Source of the DNA: Mycobacteriales bacterium
GTDB lineage: Bacteria > Actinomycetota > Actinomycetes > BP-191
Assembly (NCBI GenBank): GCA_035714365.1
Contig: DASTMB010000040.1
Span: forward strand, 1 to 64,000
Direction of reading: 5' to 3'
Length of the DNA stretch: 64,000 nucleotides
Part shown: piece by piece, positions 33,150 through 41,361 of the stretch
How the letters are laid out: every line of letters starts with the position of its first letter
Numbering within the stretch: the first letter of the stretch is position 1
The notes under the pieces: model-generated
The model's database searches: none
What the model was told of the DNA's origin: nothing
Seen by the model: the letters and a program-made list of their open reading frames with translations, nothing else
Position numbers and translations under genes: made by a program

Positions 33150-33398
33150 GTGGCGAAGTTCCTGTGCGTCTGCGGCCAGCAGATCAGGACGAGCGGCGCC
33201 ATCCCCAACCCGGACGAGTGGCGCGTCCTGTCCGATGTCGAGTTCGACGAGTTCATCGGCATGATCGACGCGGAGGTCATCTACCGGCGGACGACGATCA
33301 TGTACCGCTGCCCGCACAGTGGGCACCTGTGGTTCTTCTGGAACGGCTTCGACGCGCGGCCCACGATCTACGAGCCGCTCGGCGAGGCGCCGTGGTGA
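33150..33398 (+). CDS. Small Cys-containing protein, possible immunity or orphan gene
   Basis: 82 residues from GTG 33150 with GAGGTGAG about 6 nt upstream. LCVCGQQIRTSG near the start and YRCPHSGHLWFFWNG form a possible metal site (Cys-x-Cys and Cys-Pro-His). The stop is 4 nt into the next gene. Small proteins of this kind are common in RHS immunity arrays, but nothing in the sequence proves it. Confidence 0.55.
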   Translation: MAKFLCVCGQQIRTSGAIPNPDEWRVLSDVEFDEFIGMIDAEVIYRRTTIMYRCPHSGHLWFFWNGFDARPTIYEPLGEAPW

Positions 33399-33807
33399 CC
33401 GTTCGTGCGCGCGGGTGGCTCGGTCCCTACGGGTCGGCGGTCCCGCCTGGCCGGCGCAGGTACGAACTCTGGAGCTTCCACGTCAGCCACGGCCAGCTGC
33501 TCCTCCGCAGCCCGAAGACGGATGACGCGGGCACACCCGCGTCGACGTGATGCTCTATGGGGCGACGTTCCTCAACGTCCGCGCGGTGTACGACGAGCTT
33601 GCCGTGCGGGTCGCCGAGCGCGGAGAGGCGGCGGAGCTGCTGCGGCTCCACGGGTACGAGCTCGTGCCGTGGGCACGGGTGTACGTGCTCTCGGAGGCGC
33701 CCGTGTCGTTCGTCCTGGCCAGCAACCTGAGCTGGGTCGAGGATGACGGCGAGTACTACGACGCGACCGTGCTCGACGCGATGGAGCAGGAGCCGGGGAC
33801 GACTTAG
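33395..33807 (+). pseudogene. Orphan immunity-like gene, frameshifted
   Basis: Starts at GTG 33395 (GTGA overlap) and reads YELWSFHVSHGQLLLRSPKTDDAG, then meets a stop at 33550 after an ACAC duplication near 33533. In the other frame the text continues as TRVDVMLYGATFLNVRAVYDEL and on to EPGTT at 33807. Removing two bases (ACAC to AC) joins the halves into a protein of about 135 residues. Two separate short genes are the alternative (33395-33550 and 33547-33807). Its frame decay fits an orphan immunity gene left after toxin exchange. Confidence 0.6.
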
Positions 33808-35012
33808 ACCGGGTCGCGGAGGATGGGGCAGGACATGCACCGCGGGCCGCCGCGGCCGGTCCCCAGCTCCGACCCCGCGATCCGCACCACCTCGATGCCC
33901 TCGGCCTCGAGGACGGCGTTGGTCTCGGTGTTCCGCTCGTACGCGACGCAGACGCGAGGGGCGATCGCGAGGGTGTTGTTGCCGTCGTCCCACTGCTCGC
34001 GTTCGGCGGTGACCGGGTCGAGGCCGGTGTCGATGACGCGCAGCTCGTCGATGCCCATCGCCTTCGCGGCGGCGACGAGGAACGGCTCCGGCCCGGCGAC
34101 GTCGAGTGCGCCGTCGTCGCCGGGGGTGATGACGAACGCCTGCAACGTGTCGGCGGCGGGCGGGTACATGACGACCTGGTCGACGTCGACCATGGTGCAG
34201 ACGGTGTCGAGGTGCATGGTGGCCCGCTCCTGCCGGATCGGCACGACGAGTACAGTGCGGGCGGCGCCGAGCGCGAACGCGCGCATGGCCAGCGCCTCGA
34301 CGCCGGCGGGCTTGGTGCGCTGGCCGACGCCGACGGCGAGGACGCCGGGCGACAGCGAGAGGACGTCGCCGCCCTCGAACCACGCCTCGCTGCGGGTGCC
34401 GCCGTAGAGCAGCGCCGTGCCGGCGAAGCGCGGGTGGTGCTTGTAGATGGCGCCGGTCAACGACACCTCGCGCTGGCGGGCGCGCATGGACGGGCGGGTG
34501 ACGGCGACGGCGCCGTCGATCCACACGGAGGAGTCGCGGGTGAACAGCAGGTTCGGCAACGGCGGGATGACGAAGTCGTGCGTGCCGAGCAGGTCGTAGA
34601 CGACGCCGAAGCCCTGCGTCATCTCCTCGTGCGCGAGGCCGCCGATGATGACGTCGGCGAGGTCCTCGGAGTGCAGGCCGCGCAGGTGGTCGGTCAGCGC
34701 GAGGGTGAGCGTGGGGCCGACCTCCCACGGCGGCAGCGCCGAGGCGATCAGCTCCTCGCGCGCGTCCTCGTCGTCGAGGGTCTCCACGAGCAGGTCGCGG
34801 ACGTAGAGCACCTCGACGTCGCGGTCGCGCAGCGCCTGCGCGAACGCGTCGTGCTCCTCCTGCGCGCGCCCCACCCACGGGATGCCGTCGAAGAGCAGGT
34901 CGGCGTTGTTGCGCGGGGTGAGCCGCTTGAGCTCGTTGCCGGGCCGGTGCAGCAGCACGGTGCGCAGCCGGCCGACCTCGCTCGTGACGTGGTGCCGCGG
35001 GGTGTCGCTCAT
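33804..35012 (-). CDS. arcA: Arginine deiminase
   Basis: 402 residues from ATG 35012. Guanidino-group-modifying fold: [39 protein letters not shown] (Glu and Asp), [10 protein letters not shown] (catalytic His) and the nucleophile in [12 protein letters not shown] near the C-terminus. Converts arginine to citrulline and ammonia. No ornithine carbamoyltransferase or carbamate kinase is adjacent, so the full deiminase pathway is not shown here. Divergent from the fas regulator, with only 37 bp between the starts. Confidence 0.94.
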   Translation of the reverse strand: MSDTPRHHVTSEVGRLRTVLLHRPGNELKRLTPRNNADLLFDGIPWVGRAQEEHDAFAQALRDRDVEVLYVRDLLVETLDDEDAREELIASALPPWEVGPTLTLALTDHLRGLHSEDLADVIIGGLAHEEMTQGFGVVYDLLGTHDFVIPPLPNLLFTRDSSVWIDGAVAVTRPSMRARQREVSLTGAIYKHHPRFAGTALLYGGTRSEAWFEGGDVLSLSPGVLAVGVGQRTKPAGVEALAMRAFALGAARTVLVVPIRQERATMHLDTVCTMVDVDQVVMYPPAADTLQAFVITPGDDGALDVAGPEPFLVAAAKAMGIDELRVIDTGLDPVTAEREQWDDGNNTLAIAPRVCVAYERNTETNAVLEAEGIEVVRIAGSELGTGRGGPRCMSCPILRDPV

Positions 35013-35049
35013 GGTGACCGCAAGCGTAGCGACGCGCGATGCTGTGGGG

Positions 35050-36198
35050 GTGACGAGGCGGGCGTTCGCCAGCACCCGGCGGCTGGAACGCGCCGCGGGC
35101 CGGCTGTCGACCGCGGCGGTGACGCGGATGGGCGAGGAGCTGGCGTGGTTCCGCGAGCTGCCCGCGGAGCACCGGGCGGCGGTGGGGCTGGTCGCGCAGG
35201 CGGGCATCGCGGCGTTCGTGGCGTGGCTGAAGGCGCCGGACGGGACGCGGCTGACGGGCGAGGTGTTCGGCGTGGCGCCGCGCGAGCTGGCGCGGGTGGT
35301 GACGTTGCAGCAGACGGTCGAGCTGGTGCGCATCACGGTGGACACGGTGGAGGCGGGCGTCGCCGAGATCGCGGCGCCCGGCGAGGAGCAACGCCTGCAC
35401 GACGCGGTGCTGCGCTACGCGCGGGAGGTGGCGTTCGCCGCCGCCCACGTCTACGCCTCGGCGGCGGAGGAGCGCGGCGCGCTGCACGCGCGGCTGCGGG
35501 CGTTGCTCATCGACGCGGTGCTGCGCGGCGACAGCCCGGACGCGTTGCGCGCCAGGGCCTCCGCGCTCGGCTGGACCGGGCGCGAGGGCGTCGCGGTGAT
35601 GGCCGGCCCGGCCCCTGACGGCGACCCGGACCACGTCGTCGACGACGCCGAACGAGCCTGCCGCAACGCCGGCCTGGACGCACTGGCGGGCCTGCAGGGC
35701 GACCGGCTCGTGGTCGTCGTGACCGGCGACGGCGGCCTGGCGCCGGCGGTGGCGCGGGTGGCGGGCGCGTTCGGGAAGGGCTGCGTGGTGGTCGGTCCGG
35801 TGGTCGCCGAGATCGGTGCCGCGGGCGACTCGGCGACCGCCGCGCTCAACGCCCTCAAGGTCGCGGCGGCGTGGCCGGACGCGCCGCGGCCGGTCGCGGC
35901 GGACGACCTGCTGCCGGAACGCGCGTTGGCCGGCGACCGGAGCGCCTGCGACGCGCTGGTGGAGGTCTACAACGCCCTCGGCTCGGCCGGGGAGGCGGTG
36001 CGGGACACGGTGACCTGCTACCTCGCCCACGGCGGGTCGATCGAGGCGACGGCGCGGGCGACGTTCCTGCACCCGAACACGGTGCGGTACCGCCTCCGCA
36101 AGGCGGTGGACGCGTCGGGGGTGGCGGTGACCGAGCCGCGGGGGGCGTTCGTGACGCAGGTCGCGGTGGCGCTGGGGCGGCTCCGGGACCCCGGCTGA
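35050..36198 (+). CDS. fasR: PucR-family regulator of fatty-acid synthesis (FasR-like)
   Basis: 382 residues from GTG 35050 (GTG 35044 also possible). N-terminal helical region, GGDEF-like middle segment typical of PucR proteins, and a C-terminal helix-turn-helix: [34 protein letters not shown]. In Streptomyces the PucR-type FasR gene lies directly before fabD and activates the fab operon; the identical position here supports the same role. A perfect palindrome separates it from fabD. Confidence 0.85.
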   Translation: MTRRAFASTRRLERAAGRLSTAAVTRMGEELAWFRELPAEHRAAVGLVAQAGIAAFVAWLKAPDGTRLTGEVFGVAPRELARVVTLQQTVELVRITVDTVEAGVAEIAAPGEEQRLHDAVLRYAREVAFAAAHVYASAAEERGALHARLRALLIDAVLRGDSPDALRARASALGWTGREGVAVMAGPAPDGDPDHVVDDAERACRNAGLDALAGLQGDRLVVVVTGDGGLAPAVARVAGAFGKGCVVVGPVVAEIGAAGDSATAALNALKVAAAWPDAPRPVAADDLLPERALAGDRSACDALVEVYNALGSAGEAVRDTVTCYLAHGGSIEATARATFLHPNTVRYRLRKAVDASGVAVTEPRGAFVTQVAVALGRLRDPG

Positions 36199-36211
36199 GC
36201 GGGTGGCGTTA

Positions 36212-36230
36212 CTTGTAGGTTTCCTACAAG
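36212..36230. promoter_or_regulatory. Perfect palindrome in the fabD promoter, candidate FasR site
   Basis: CTTGTAGG-TTT-CCTACAAG, 8-bp arms and 3-bp centre, 68 bp upstream of fabD and just after fasR. It is strikingly AT-rich for this genome. TTGTAG and TACAAG could also serve as promoter hexamers. It is the only palindrome in the fasR-fabD gap (99 bp), so it is the natural candidate for FasR binding (inference). Confidence 0.6.
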
Positions 36231-36297
36231 AGTCGGCCCCGAGCTTGGTGCGTGTCACCCGTCGCGGGAACCGGACGAACCGGGAAAGGGTCGTCCC

Positions 36298-37455
36298 GTG
36301 CTCGCGATCACGGCGCCCGGACAGGGCGCGCAGACCCCCGGCTTCCTCGGCCCGTGGCTCGACCTGCCCGGCGTCGCCCGGCGGCTGCGCTGGGCCTCCG
36401 CCGTCGTCGGGCGCGACCTCGTCGCGCTCGGCACGACCGGCACCGAGGACGAGATCCGCGACACCGCCGCGTGCCAGCCGCTGCTCGTCGCCATCGCGCT
36501 CGCGGTGGGGCGGGAGCTGCTCGGCGACGCCCCCCTGACCCCGTGGTGCTCCGGCCACTCGGTCGGCGAGCTCGCCGCCAGCGCACTCTCCGGCGCGCTC
36601 ACCGACGAGGCCGCGCTCGTGCTCGCACGCGAACGCGGTGCGGCGATGGCGGCTGCAGCCGCCGTCGCCGCGACCGGGATGTCCGCGGTGCTCGGCGGGC
36701 CGGCCGAGACGGTCGAGGCCGCGGTCGCCGCGGCCGGCCTGGCGGTCGCCAACGTCAACGGCGCCGGCCAGGTCGTCGCGGCCGGGCCGCTCGACCGGCT
36801 CGCCACGCTCGCCGCGCGGCTCGACGGCGTCGCGCGGGTGGTGCCGTTGAAGGTGGCGGGCGCGTTCCACACCGCGGCCATGGCCCCGGCGCGGGAGCGC
36901 CTCGCGGGGCTGGCCGCGTCGGTGCCGGTGCGCGACCCCGCCCTCCCCCTCGTCTCGAACGCCGACGGTGCCGTCGTCGCGTCCGGCCCCGACCTGCTCG
37001 AACGCCTCGTCCGCCAGGTCGCGGCGCCGGTGCGGTGGGACCGGTGCCTGGCGACGTTCGCGGCGGCGGGCGTGACGGCGGTGGTGGAGCTGCCGCCGGC
37101 GGGCACGCTGACCGCGCTGGTGCGCCGCGAGCTGCGCGAGGTGACGGCCGTCGCGGTGCGCACGCCCGACGACCTGCCGGCCGCGCGCGCGGCCGTTGCC
37201 GAGCACGCGGCGACGCACGTCGGCCACGTGCCGGCGTGGCGGGTGGTCGTGGCGCCGTCGGCGGGGACGTTCGCGCCGCGCGACGTCGAGCACCTCGCGC
37301 CCGGCGACGCGGTCGGGCGGGTCGTCGGCCGGCGCGCGGAGACCGAGGTCGTGGCGCCGCACGGCGGCGTGGTCGTGGAGTGGCTGGCGCTGGACGGCGA
37401 CCCGGTGAAGCCGGGGCAGCCGCTCGCCCGCCTGCACCCCCTGGGCGCCTCGTGA
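36298..37455 (+). CDS. fabD: Malonyl-CoA:ACP transacylase with C-terminal biotinyl/lipoyl-like domain
   Basis: 385 residues, longer than the usual about 310. The transferase has APGQGAQTPGF, the nucleophile in GHSVGE (Ser about 88), FHTAAM (His about 191) and VSNADG. After about 300 comes an extra segment with APRDVEHLAPGDAVG and APHGGVVVEWLALDGDPVKPGQPLARLHP, which matches the second half of biotinyl/lipoyl domains, but the modified Lys (MKM-like) is absent. The extension could bind ACP or a partner. First gene of the fab operon; overlaps fabH by GTGA. Confidence 0.92.
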   Translation: MLAITAPGQGAQTPGFLGPWLDLPGVARRLRWASAVVGRDLVALGTTGTEDEIRDTAACQPLLVAIALAVGRELLGDAPLTPWCSGHSVGELAASALSGALTDEAALVLARERGAAMAAAAAVAATGMSAVLGGPAETVEAAVAAAGLAVANVNGAGQVVAAGPLDRLATLAARLDGVARVVPLKVAGAFHTAAMAPARERLAGLAASVPVRDPALPLVSNADGAVVASGPDLLERLVRQVAAPVRWDRCLATFAAAGVTAVVELPPAGTLTALVRRELREVTAVAVRTPDDLPAARAAVAEHAATHVGHVPAWRVVVAPSAGTFAPRDVEHLAPGDAVGRVVGRRAETEVVAPHGGVVVEWLALDGDPVKPGQPLARLHPLGAS

Positions 37456-38417
37456 CCGGGCTCCCCCTGCGGGCCGGTGCGCGGGGCGCGCGGCTGCTGG
37501 CGTTCGGCGCGCACCGCCCGGCCCGCGTCGTCGCCAACGACGACCTGGCCGCGGTCATGGACACCAGCGACGCGTGGATCCGCGAGCGCACCGGCATCGT
37601 CACGCGGCACCTGGCCGCGCCGGACGAGACGGTCGTCACGATGGCGGCCGCCGCGACCGCGAAGGCGCTGGCCGCCAGCGGTGTCGCCGCCGACGAGGTC
37701 GACCTGGTGCTGCTCGCGACCTGCTCCGCGACCCGGCCGATTCCCGGTGGCGCGGCGTCCGTCGCCGCCACGGTCGGCGCCACGAGCGCGGGGGCCGTCG
37801 ACGTCAACGCCGCGTGCGCCGGCTTCTGCTACGGCCTGTCCTGGGCCGCCGACGCGGTCCGTTCCGGCAGCGCCCGGCACGTCGTCGTCGCCGGGTCCGA
37901 ACGCCTCTCCACCTGGGTCGACCCCACCGACCGCGCCACCGCGATCCTGTTCGGCGACGGCGCGGGCGCGGCGGTCGTCGGACCCGCTGACGTCAACGCC
38001 GTCGGCCCGGTCGTGTGGGGCAGCGACGGCACCCGCGCCGCGGCGATCCAGGTGCCCGACGACGGCGACACGCTGCGGATGGACGGGCCGGGCGTGTACC
38101 GCTGGGCGACGACGGAGCTGGCCGCGGTGGCGCGGGAGGCCTGCGCCGCAGCGGGTCTGGCGCCGGCGGACGTGGCGACGTTCGTGCCACACCAGGCGAA
38201 CCTCCGCATCGTCGACTCCCTCGCCCGGCAGCTCGGCGTCGACCCGGCGCGGGTCGCGCGCGACGGCGTCGACACCGGCAACACCTCCGCCGCCTCGGTG
38301 CCGCTCGCGGTCGCGCGGCTGGTCGAGGAGGGGCGGGTGGCGCCGGGCGACCCGCTGCTGCTGCTCGCGTTCGGCGCCGGCCTGACCTACGCCGCCCAGG
38401 TGGTGCTCGCCCCATGA
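37452..38417 (+). CDS. fabH: Beta-ketoacyl-ACP synthase III
   Basis: 321 residues. Cys about 122 in VNAACAGFCYGL, His in FVPHQANLRI and Asn in DTGNTSAAS form the complete triad. It condenses an acyl-CoA primer with malonyl-ACP to start each fatty acid; the primer pocket that sets branched or straight chains cannot be judged by eye. GTGA overlap with fabD and ATGA overlap with fabG. Confidence 0.95.
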   Translation: MTGLPLRAGARGARLLAFGAHRPARVVANDDLAAVMDTSDAWIRERTGIVTRHLAAPDETVVTMAAAATAKALAASGVAADEVDLVLLATCSATRPIPGGAASVAATVGATSAGAVDVNAACAGFCYGLSWAADAVRSGSARHVVVAGSERLSTWVDPTDRATAILFGDGAGAAVVGPADVNAVGPVVWGSDGTRAAAIQVPDDGDTLRMDGPGVYRWATTELAAVAREACAAAGLAPADVATFVPHQANLRIVDSLARQLGVDPARVARDGVDTGNTSAASVPLAVARLVEEGRVAPGDPLLLLAFGAGLTYAAQVVLAP

Positions 38418-39133
38418 CACGCACCGTCCTCGTCACCGGCGCGTCCGGGTACCTCGGCCGCGCGATCGTCGCCGCGCTCGCCGCGCCCGGCACGCACGTC
38501 GTCGCCCACTACCGCACCGACCTCGCCGGGGCGGAGAAGGCGCGTGCCCTCGCCGAGGAGGGCGGCGCCGTCGTCACCCTGGTGCGGGCGGACCTCGCCG
38601 ACCGGGCCGCGCCGGACGCGCTGCTCGCCGCGTGCGGCGAGGCGCCGGACGTCCTCGTCGCCAACGCCGGCGCCACCCGCGACGGGCTGTCCATGCTGAT
38701 GAGCGACGAGGCGTTCGACAGTGTCGTCGACGCGAACCTCGGCGCGGCGTTCCGCTGCGCCCGGGCGGTGCTGCGGCCGATGCTGCGGCGGCGTTCCGGC
38801 CGGGTGGTGCTGGTGTCCAGCGTCGCCGGGCTCGTCGGCAACGCCGGGCAGGCCAACTACTCCGCCGCCAAGGCCGGGCTCGGCGGCCTCGCCCGCGCGC
38901 TGGCACGGGAGGTCGCGCCGCGCGGCATCACCGTCAACGTCGTCGCGCCCGGCGTCCTCGACGGCGGCCTCGCGCACGACCTCCCGCCCGGCGACCTGGA
39001 CGCGTCGATCCCCCTGCGCCGCCGGGGCACGGCCGAGGAGGTCGCGGCCGCGGTCGCGTTCCTCGCGAGCGACGCGGCGTCGTACATCACCGGTTCCACC
39101 CTGGCCGTCGACGGCGGCCTGGCCATGCACTGA
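38414..39133 (+). CDS. fabG: 3-oxoacyl-ACP reductase
   Basis: 239 residues. Nucleotide-binding TGASGYLGRAI, NAGATRDGLSML, catalytic Ser in LVSSVAG, YSAAK (Tyr-x3-Lys) and C-terminal GSTLAVDGG. Reduces 3-oxoacyl-ACP with NADPH. The NAGxTRD motif supports true FabG rather than a catabolic SDR. Overlaps fabH by 4 nt; 19-bp gap to acpP. Confidence 0.93.
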   Translation: MTRTVLVTGASGYLGRAIVAALAAPGTHVVAHYRTDLAGAEKARALAEEGGAVVTLVRADLADRAAPDALLAACGEAPDVLVANAGATRDGLSMLMSDEAFDSVVDANLGAAFRCARAVLRPMLRRRSGRVVLVSSVAGLVGNAGQANYSAAKAGLGGLARALAREVAPRGITVNVVAPGVLDGGLAHDLPPGDLDASIPLRRRGTAEEVAAAVAFLASDAASYITGSTLAVDGGLAMH

Positions 39134-39152
39134 CCCAGGAGGAGACCCCGCA

Positions 39153-39395
39153 ATGCAGGACGTGCTCGCCGGCCTCGCCGGCATCGTCAACGAGATCACC
39201 GGCATCAAGACCGAGCAGATCGTGCCCGAGGCGTCGTTCGTCGACGACCTCGACGTCGACTCGCTGTCCATGGTCGAGGTCGCGGTCGCGGCCGAGGAGA
39301 AGTTCGGCGTCCGCATCCCGGACGAGGAGCTGGCCAAGCTGCGCACGGTCGGCGACGCGGTCGCGTACATCGCCGCGCAGGGTGTCCCGGCGTAG
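39153..39395 (+). CDS. acpP: Acyl carrier protein
   Basis: 80 residues, acidic, with AGGAGGAG about 8 nt before ATG. The phosphopantetheine Ser is in DLDVDSLSMVE. Four-helix ACP pattern: MQDVLAGLAGIVNEITGI and PDEELAKLRTVGDAVAYI. Carrier for all FAS-II intermediates; position between fabG and fabF is standard. No ACP synthase gene is in the window. Confidence 0.96.
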   Translation: MQDVLAGLAGIVNEITGIKTEQIVPEASFVDDLDVDSLSMVEVAVAAEEKFGVRIPDEELAKLRTVGDAVAYIAAQGVPA

Positions 39396-39448
39396 ATCCA
39401 CCCCACGACGGCGCTACGCGCCGCCGCGGGGGCCCCGGAAGGAGCCCC

Positions 39449-40657
39449 ATGCCCGTCTACATCACCGGGATCGGCGCGGTGACGCCGGTCGGCGACACCG
39501 CCGCCGAGACCTGGCGCGCGCTGCTGGCCGGCGAGTCCGGCGTGCGGCTCCTCGAGGAGGAGCGGTACGCCGACCTGCCGGTCCGCATCGCCGCGCCGCT
39601 CAAGACCGACCCGGCCGAACGCCTCGACCGCGTCGAGGCGCGCACCCTCGACCGGTCGCAGCGGGTGGCGCTCGTCGCGGCGCGCGAGGCGTGGGCCGAC
39701 GCGGGCACCCCCGGCGTCGACCCGGAACGCCTCGCGGTCGTCGTCGGCACGGGCATCGGCGGCGCGACGACGCTGCTCGACCAGTGGGACACGTTGCGGG
39801 AGAAGGGGCCGCGCCGGGTGTCGCCGTTCACGGTCCCGATGCTGATGCCGAACGGCCCGGCCGCGATCGTCGGCCTGGACATCGGCGCGCGCGGGCCGGT
39901 GCGGTCCACGGTGTCGGCGTGCGCGAGCGGCGCCGACGCGATCGCGCTGGCGTACGACACGATCGTCGCCGGCCTCGCCGACGTGGTCGTCGCGGGCGGC
40001 ACCGAGGCGTGCATCCACCCGCTGCCGCTGGCCGGCTTCGCGCAGATGCGTGCGCTGTCCACGCGGCACGACGACCCCGCGGCGGCGTCGCGGCCGTTCG
40101 ACGCGGAGCGCGACGGGTTCGTCATGGGCGAGGGCGCGGGCATCGTCGTGCTCGAGTCGGCGGAGCACGCCGCCCGGCGCGGCGCGGCGGTCTACGCCGA
40201 GCTCGCGGGCGTCGGCGTCACCGCCGACGCGCACCACCTCACCGCGCCGGAGCCGACCGGCGAGGGCGCCGCGCGCGCGATGCGGCTGGCGCTCGCCTGG
40301 GCCGGCCTGGCGCCGGAGGAGGTCGGCTACGTCAACGCGCACGCCACCTCCACGCCCGTCGGCGACGTGGCCGAGGCGGCGGCGATCCGTTCGGTGCTCG
40401 GCTCGGTGCCGGTGTCGGCGACGAAGTCGATGACCGGGCACCTGCTCGGCGCGGCGGGCGCGGTCGAGGCGATCGTCACGGCGTTGTCCGTCCGCGACGG
40501 CGTCGTCCACCCCACCCGCAACCACGACAAGCCCGACGAGCGCTGCGACGTCGACTGCGTCCCCGAGGGCGCGCGGCGCGTACCGCTGGAGGCGGCCCTG
40601 TCCAACTCGTTCGGCTTCGGCGGGCACGACGTCTGCCTCGCGTTCCGGAGGGTCTGA
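39449..40657 (+). CDS. fabF: Beta-ketoacyl-ACP synthase II
   Basis: 402 residues. Cys about 158 in VSACASGADAI, His residues in NAHATSTPVGD and SMTGHLLGAAG, and the final NSFGFGGHDVCL. Elongating condensing enzyme of FAS-II. GGAAGGAG lies about 6 nt before the start. It overlaps fabL in TGATG, so the two are coupled. Confidence 0.95.
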   Translation: MPVYITGIGAVTPVGDTAAETWRALLAGESGVRLLEEERYADLPVRIAAPLKTDPAERLDRVEARTLDRSQRVALVAAREAWADAGTPGVDPERLAVVVGTGIGGATTLLDQWDTLREKGPRRVSPFTVPMLMPNGPAAIVGLDIGARGPVRSTVSACASGADAIALAYDTIVAGLADVVVAGGTEACIHPLPLAGFAQMRALSTRHDDPAAASRPFDAERDGFVMGEGAGIVVLESAEHAARRGAAVYAELAGVGVTADAHHLTAPEPTGEGAARAMRLALAWAGLAPEEVGYVNAHATSTPVGDVAEAAAIRSVLGSVPVSATKSMTGHLLGAAGAVEAIVTALSVRDGVVHPTRNHDKPDERCDVDCVPEGARRVPLEAALSNSFGFGGHDVCLAFRRV

Positions 40658-41361
40658 TGCTGGCACTGGTCACCGGCGGGTCCGGCGACATCGGGCGGGC
40701 CGTCTCGCTGCGCCTGGCGCGCGAGGGGTACGACGTCGCGCTGACGACGTTCCGCAACGTCGAGGCGGCCGAGGAGGTCGCCGCGAAGGTCCGCGCGGAG
40801 GGCCGGGAGGCGACCGTGCTGCGCTCGCACCTGGGCCGTCCCGGCGCGGCCGAGGCGCTGGCCGAGGAGGTCGGCGGCTGCGACGTCGTCGTCTCCAACG
40901 CCGCCTCCGGCGTGCTGCGCCCGGTCGCCCAGCTGGACGAGCGGGCGTTCGACTGGTCGATGGGCGTCAACGCCCGCCCGCTGCTGACGCTCGTCACCCG
41001 GCTGCGGCCGCGCGCGGCCGTCGCGATGACCTCGCCGGGGTCGACGCGGGTGCTGCCCGCGTACGCCGCCGTCGGCGCGAGCAAGGCCGCGCTGGAGGCG
41101 CTGGTGCGCTACCTCGCGGTCGAGCTGGCGCCGTCGACCCGGGTCAACGCCGTGAGCGCGGGCGTCGTGGACACCCGCGCGCTGACGCACTTCCCGGACC
41201 GGGAGGCGATGCTGCGCTCCGCGCTGGACCGCACGCCGATGCGGCGGCTGGTCACGCCCGAGGACGTCGCCGGCACGGTCGCGTGGCTGGTGTCGGCGGA
41301 GGCGGCGATGGTCACCGGGCAGACGCTGGTGCTCGACGGCGGCTGGAGCCTGGGCGCATGA
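40657..41361 (+). CDS. fabL: FabL-type enoyl-ACP reductase (SDR)
   Basis: 234 residues. SDR cofactor site TGGSGDIGRAV; NAASGVLRPVAQLDE, YAAVGASKAALEALVRYLAVEL, TRALTHFPDRE and TGQTLVLDGGWSL follow Bacillus subtilis FabL closely as I recall it, including the Tyr-x6-Lys spacing of enoyl reductases rather than Tyr-x3-Lys of FabG. It would reduce the enoyl-ACP double bond and complete each elongation cycle. Location inside the FAS-II operon supports this. A second ketoreductase is the alternative. Confidence 0.8.
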   Translation: MLALVTGGSGDIGRAVSLRLAREGYDVALTTFRNVEAAEEVAAKVRAEGREATVLRSHLGRPGAAEALAEEVGGCDVVVSNAASGVLRPVAQLDERAFDWSMGVNARPLLTLVTRLRPRAAVAMTSPGSTRVLPAYAAVGASKAALEALVRYLAVELAPSTRVNAVSAGVVDTRALTHFPDREAMLRSALDRTPMRRLVTPEDVAGTVAWLVSAEAAMVTGQTLVLDGGWSLGA

